Assembly: GCA_020851235.1 (NCBI GenBank)
Contig: JADZDD010000025.1
Coordinates: 310,001 to 374,000, forward strand
DNA: 64,000 bases
Reading direction: 5' to 3'
Origin: Burkholderiales bacterium
GTDB lineage: Bacteria; Pseudomonadota; Gammaproteobacteria; Burkholderiales; Casimicrobiaceae
The translations under genes were made by a program, and so were the position numbers. Under the pieces are notes generated by a model that ran no database searches, was not told the origin of the DNA, and saw nothing but the letters and a program-made list of their open reading frames with translations. How positions within the stretch are numbered: position 1 is the stretch's first letter; every line of letters begins with the position of its first letter. Positions 60,708 through 64,000 of the stretch are shown here, in pieces.

Positions 60708-62059
60708 TCGACATCAGCCTGCCGCGCCGGCGGCTGTGGCAGTGGCTGCTGTTGCCCGGATCGTCGCTGCTCGCGCCGGCGACGTGGGCCGACGCCGTCC
60801 GGGTCGCGTCGGCGCGGCTGTGGCCGTCGCCCGATTACTCGCGGCTCATCATCGAAACCAGCGCGCCGCTCGTGCACCAGTGGCAGACGCTGCGTCATCC
60901 CGATCGGCTGGTCCTCGACCTCGAGGGCATCGACGCATCGAGCGAGCTCGCCGCGCTGCCGCGGCGCGTGCAGCCCGCCGACCCCTACGTCGCCGCGATC
61001 CGCCTCGGTCGGCACGGTGCGAGCGCGATGCGCGTGGTGCTCGACCTGCGCAGCGAGGTCCGCCCCGACGTCTTCGCGGTCGCGCCAGTGGGCGAATACG
61101 GTTACCGCCTGGTGGTCGACGTCTATCCGCTGGTGCCGCTCGATCCCTTGATGGCGCTGCTCGAAAGCGAGCGGCAGAAGGAAGTTCGCGCCGCGTTGCA
61201 GCCCCCCGCGGCCGGCACGCCGGCGGCGCCGGGCAACGCGACCACCGGGGCGGCGCAGGATCCGCGCTCCGCTCCCGCGGCCAACATGGATGTCGCGAAC
61301 TCGTCCGCCGCGCCGCCACGCGACGTTGCAGCGGCGGCCGACCCCGCGCGCAGCGCGGCGCGCAAGCTCACCATCGCCATCGACCCGGGGCACGGGGGCG
61401 AGGACCCGGGTGCGATCGGTCACAAGGGCACCTACGAGAAGAACGTCGTGCTCGCCATCGCCCGCAAGCTCAAGGCGCGCGTCGACGGCGATCGGCAGAT
61501 GCGCGCGATGCTCACGCGCGACGGCGACTATTTCGTTCCGCTGGCCGAGCGCGTGCGCAAGGCGCGCCGCGTGCAGGCGGATCTTTTCATCTCGATTCAC
61601 GCCGACGCCTTTCGCGAGTCCGCCGCCCGCGGCTCGTCGGTCTTTGCGCTGTCCGAGCGCGGTGCCACCAGTGCTGCCGCCAAGTGGCTCGCGCAACGCG
61701 AGAACGCGGCCGATCTCATCGGCGGTGTCGACCTCGATCGTCGCGATCCCGTCCTCGCGCGCACGCTCCTCGACCTGTCGCAGACGGCGCAGATCAGCGA
61801 CAGCCTCAAGGTCGGCCAGCACGTCCTGGACGGCATCGCCGTGCACAACGCGCTGCACAAGGCGAGTGTCGAGCAGGCGGGATTCGCGGTGCTGAAGGCG
61901 CCCGACATTCCATCGATCCTCGTCGAGACCGCGTTCATCAGCAATCCGGAGGAGGAACAGAAGCTGCGCAGCGACCGGCACCAGCGCAAGTTCGCGGACT
62001 CGATGTACGAAGGCATCAGCCGCTACTTCGCGCGCAATCCGCCGCTCGCCCGAGCGTAA
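60662..62059 (+). CDS. amiC: N-acetylmuramoyl-L-alanine amidase AmiC
   Basis: A 465-residue periplasmic amidase. A twin-arginine-like leader (LPRRRLWQWLLLPGSSLLAPATWA) suggests Tat export, as for E. coli AmiC. An AMIN domain follows (ARLWPSPDYSRLIIETSAPLVHQW...VAAIRLGRHGASAMRVVLDLRSEVRPDVF), then an Ala/Pro linker and the zinc Amidase_3 domain: TIAIDPGHGGEDPGAIGHKGTYEKNVVLAIA, ADLFISIHADAF, PSILVETAFISNPEEE. It cleaves the peptide side chain from murein during cell separation. The GTG at 60662 overlaps tsaE by 46 bp, the usual betaproteobacterial arrangement, and no closer start codon fits. Confidence 0.94.
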   Translation: MRDRNRPPFAACRTLIDISLPRRRLWQWLLLPGSSLLAPATWADAVRVASARLWPSPDYSRLIIETSAPLVHQWQTLRHPDRLVLDLEGIDASSELAALPRRVQPADPYVAAIRLGRHGASAMRVVLDLRSEVRPDVFAVAPVGEYGYRLVVDVYPLVPLDPLMALLESERQKEVRAALQPPAAGTPAAPGNATTGAAQDPRSAPAANMDVANSSAAPPRDVAAAADPARSAARKLTIAIDPGHGGEDPGAIGHKGTYEKNVVLAIARKLKARVDGDRQMRAMLTRDGDYFVPLAERVRKARRVQADLFISIHADAFRESAARGSSVFALSERGATSAAAKWLAQRENAADLIGGVDLDRRDPVLARTLLDLSQTAQISDSLKVGQHVLDGIAVHNALHKASVEQAGFAVLKAPDIPSILVETAFISNPEEEQKLRSDRHQRKFADSMYEGISRYFARNPPLARA

Positions 62060-62062
62060 AAT
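62057..62062 (+). promoter_or_regulatory. -10 promoter element for the exosortase H gene
   Basis: TAAAAT overlaps the amiC TAA stop and ends six bases before the xrtH ATG at 62069. The transcript would start at or next to the start codon, so it would be leaderless. Confidence 0.4.
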
Positions 62063-62068
62063 CGGCGG

Positions 62069-62599
62069 ATGCTTCGCTTCTTCGTCGTCTTCCTGCTCTT
62101 GCTCGCGGCGCTCTTCGCGATCGAGCTGACGCCGTGGGCGCAGACCTACGTCGTGGTTCCGTGGACCGACGCGCTCGCCCGCATGTCGACGGCGATCGTC
62201 ACGCTCTTCGATCCCAACGTGGTTGCCTCGGGCAAGGTGATCCGCAGCACGACGAGCGACTTCGCCGTCTCGATCGAGGCCGGCTGCAACGGCGTCGAGG
62301 CGACGATCGTCCTCATCGCGGCGATGCTCGCGTTTCCCGCGCCGTGGCGCCACCGCATCGTCGGGCTTGGCATCGGGTTCGTCGCGGTGCAGGCGCTCAA
62401 CGTCGTGCGCATCATCAGCCTCTTCTACCTGGGCCAGTGGAGCTACGCCGTCTTCGAATGGGCGCATCTCTACGTGTGGCAGGCGCTCATCATGCTCGAC
62501 GTGCTCGTGGTGTGGCTGCTTTGGGTGCGTCGCGTGCCGCGTCCGGAAGGCGGCGCGATGCCACCGCCGGCGTCACCGCCCGCACTCGCCCCGGGCTGA
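62069..62599 (+). CDS. xrtH: exosortase H (IPTLxxWG-CTERM-specific)
   Basis: A 176-residue membrane protein with five to six helices. The exosortase catalytic triad is visible: Cys73 in SIEAGCNGVEATIVLIAAMLAFP, Arg114 in QALNVVRIISLFYLG and His133 in FEWAHLYVWQALIMLDVLVVWLLWVRR. The short length and the partner downstream fit the exosortase H class, which processes IPTL-CTERM-tagged proteins for surface display. No IPTL-CTERM substrate is encoded in the window. It overlaps no gene but shares its -10 with the amiC stop. Confidence 0.85.
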   Translation: MLRFFVVFLLLLAALFAIELTPWAQTYVVVPWTDALARMSTAIVTLFDPNVVASGKVIRSTTSDFAVSIEAGCNGVEATIVLIAAMLAFPAPWRHRIVGLGIGFVAVQALNVVRIISLFYLGQWSYAVFEWAHLYVWQALIMLDVLVVWLLWVRRVPRPEGGAMPPPASPPALAPG

Positions 62600-62600
62600 C

Positions 62601-63200
62601 GTGACACGGGATCGACCCGCGGCGCGGCCGCTCCTGCGCTTCGTGGTCGTGACCCTCGCCTGGCTGCCGGTGGCATTTGCGGTCTGGTACATCCTGGCGC
62701 CGGTGATCCTGCTTCCCGCCGAGTTCATCGTTCGTGGGGTCGCTGCCGCCTTCATGGGTGACCTCGTCCGCGGCATCGAGGCGCAAGGTGGCAGCATGGC
62801 GTTCATCACCACGCTGCGTCCCGGTGCCGTCGAAGCCGGCGGCGAGCTCACCGTCGACGTCAACATGCTGCTGTATGCGTTCGGCTTGCCGCTGTTCGTT
62901 GCGCTCGCACTCGCCGCGCACCAGCGCCCGCTGTGGTGGACGCTCGTCATCGGCTACGTGGTCCTGATGCCGTTCATCGCCTGGGGCGTGCTGGCCGATT
63001 TCCTGAAGAACGTCGCCATCACCGCGCCGCCGCTGGTCGCCTCGCAGACGGGGTTCGGCCCGCAGGCGCGCGTTATGATCGCGTTTGCCTACCAGTTCGG
63101 ATCGCTGATCCTCCCTGCGGTCGTCCCGGCGGTCGTCTGGGTACTCACGCACCGCGCCTTTCTCGACCGGCTGCGAACCTCGCAGGCGACGCCGGCCTGA
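62601..63200 (+). CDS. exosortase H-associated membrane protein
   Basis: A 199-residue membrane protein starting with GTG one base after the xrtH stop codon. It has an N-terminal helix (LLRFVVVTLAWLPVAFAVWYILAPVI), a periplasmic segment with a repeated hydrophobic pattern (FMGDLVRGIEAQGGSMAFITTLRP), and three more helices (MLLYAFGLPLFVALALAAHQ, WWTLVIGYVVLMPFIAWGVLADFLK, FGSLILPAVVPAVVWVLTHRAFL). Proteins with this layout are found immediately after xrtH genes and probably support the sorting reaction; the biochemistry is unknown. Confidence 0.75.
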   Translation: MTRDRPAARPLLRFVVVTLAWLPVAFAVWYILAPVILLPAEFIVRGVAAAFMGDLVRGIEAQGGSMAFITTLRPGAVEAGGELTVDVNMLLYAFGLPLFVALALAAHQRPLWWTLVIGYVVLMPFIAWGVLADFLKNVAITAPPLVASQTGFGPQARVMIAFAYQFGSLILPAVVPAVVWVLTHRAFLDRLRTSQATPA

Positions 63201-63230
63201 TCGCAGCACCTCGTTTCGGAGTCGTTCCCC

Positions 63231-64000
63231 GTGTGGAAGAAAAACCTTCTCCTGATCGTTTTCGTGACCGTCGCGTATCTCGCGCTCGCGTGGCTGTCGG
63301 CGGTGGTCGCGTATTCGCCCAACGATGCGTGGACGGTGTGGCTCGCGAGCGGCATCGTGGTGGGGCTTCTCCTCGCCTTGCGCCGCGGGTGGTGGCCGGC
63401 GGTCTTTGCCGGCGGGTTCATCGGCGCGACGCTGTTCTCGCTCCACCTCGGCACGTCGTTCGTCGTGGCGCTGGGCTACGGCGCGATCGAAGTGATCGCC
63501 GCCGGCGCCGCGATCGCGCTGGCCGCGCGCCTCGTGCCGCTGCCGCTGCGCCTGGATCGCGGCCGTGACCTTGCCGCGCTCATCTTTGCCGGCGCGCTAC
63601 CGCTCGCGCTCGTCGGTGCCTTCCTCGCGGCGCTGTGGCACCTCGCCGACGCCGACGGCGGCGCCCTGGCGGTCTTCCGCGTCTGGTTCGTCTCCAACGT
63701 GCTCGGAACGCTGCTCGTTGCGCCCGTCGTCATCGCCTGGGCGCAGATCCGCATTCGACGCTCCGGCGGCATGCCGATGTCGACGTTCCTGGGCGGCGCG
63801 CTCGCCTGCGTCCTCTTCATCCTCACCGTCTGGCTTCTCTTCGACGCCGCACCCGGCACCCGCTTCGAGGGTGCCCGCGGCCAGACGCTCACCTACGTTC
63901 CGATCCTGTTCGTCGCGGTCGTCGCCTTGCTGTGGGGTGCCCCGGGCGCGACGCTCGCGGCGTTTGCCGGTGCCGTGATCGCGTTGCTCAATACCGCGCA
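63231..64000 (+). CDS. MASE1-domain membrane sensor protein (C-terminus outside window)
   Basis: The frame starting with GTG at 63231 stays open to the end of the window, giving at least 256 codons; the ORF track omits it because no stop is reached. The visible part is an integral membrane sensor domain of about eight helices. It begins MWKKNLLLIVFVTVAYLALAWLSAVVAYSPNDAWTVWLASGIVVGLLLALRRGWWPAVFAGGFIGATLFSLHLG, and VFRVWFVSNVLGTLLVAPVVIAW later matches the MASE1 pattern. MASE1 sits on histidine kinases, diguanylate cyclases or phosphodiesterases; which output domain follows cannot be seen here. Confidence 0.78.
   Translation, partial: MWKKNLLLIVFVTVAYLALAWLSAVVAYSPNDAWTVWLASGIVVGLLLALRRGWWPAVFAGGFIGATLFSLHLGTSFVVALGYGAIEVIAAGAAIALAARLVPLPLRLDRGRDLAALIFAGALPLALVGAFLAALWHLADADGGALAVFRVWFVSNVLGTLLVAPVVIAWAQIRIRRSGGMPMSTFLGGALACVLFILTVWLLFDAAPGTRFEGARGQTLTYVPILFVAVVALLWGAPGATLAAFAGAVIALLNTA

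Noticed and set aside
1-64000. CRISPR array, insertion sequences, prophage, integrons, tRNA or rRNA genes
   Set aside because: No regularly spaced repeats, transposase or integrase genes, or tRNA/rRNA-like sequences were seen when reading both strands.

Overview
The window is GC-rich chromosomal DNA from a Gram-negative bacterium, most likely a betaproteobacterium (Burkholderiales/Rhodocyclales-like). The assignment rests on outer-membrane biogenesis genes (bamD, a Lol exporter, TonB-dependent receptors, a type II secretin) and on gene orders typical of that class: bamD next to rluD-pgeF, an rpfE-like gene before recJ, and queG divergent from tsaE-amiC. I saw no rRNA, tRNA, CRISPR array, insertion sequence or prophage. 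Most genes are tightly packed and many are translationally coupled through ATGA, GTGA or TAGTG overlaps.

Layout. 1-5959 is an unusual cluster: the end of a 2-oxoacid dehydrogenase E1 alpha gene, E1 beta, a free-standing lipoyl-domain protein, an SGNH-hydrolase-like protein, a lipoyl-fold-like protein without the lysine, and two tandem transglutaminase-fold proteins. No E2 or E3 is visible. 5994-14236 is housekeeping: pgeF, rluD, bamD, a DinG/YoaA helicase, a small periplasmic protein, a FabG-like reductase and recJ. 14233-17317 holds an rpfE-like gene and lolC-lolD; the LolD Walker A lysine is replaced by threonine. 17418-23554 is a complete six-gene Mrp/Pha cation/proton antiporter operon with fused A and B subunits.

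23577-27722 is a minus-strand operon: cupin, an SsuABC/TauABC-type ABC importer and a DapA-superfamily enzyme, which looks like uptake plus processing of an unidentified small molecule. 27881-34605 carries an AlkA-type glycosylase and an oligopeptide-type ABC importer whose second permease has an unusual repeat-bearing periplasmic insertion. 34673-38025 carries tldD/tldE(pmbA)-type genes and a GNAT acetyltransferase.

38300-49416 is a TonB region: two tandem paralogous TonB-dependent receptors separated by a strong terminator, a small periplasmic protein, a roughly 280-nt structured leader, then exbB-exbD-exbD-tonB and a TPR/OGT-type glycosyltransferase whose start overlaps the tonB stop. 49499-51407 has an ECF sigma factor, its probable anti-sigma partner and a DUF6249-like membrane protein. 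51690-56875 is gspD-gspE-gspF. 56865-62059 holds an ArnT-like glycosyltransferase, an EamA transporter, queG, tsaE and amiC. The window ends with exosortase H, its membrane partner and a truncated MASE1-domain protein.

The strongest candidate for an undescribed system is the E1/lipoyl/SGNH/transglutaminase cluster at the left edge. Its function cannot be read from sequence alone and it continues beyond the window.
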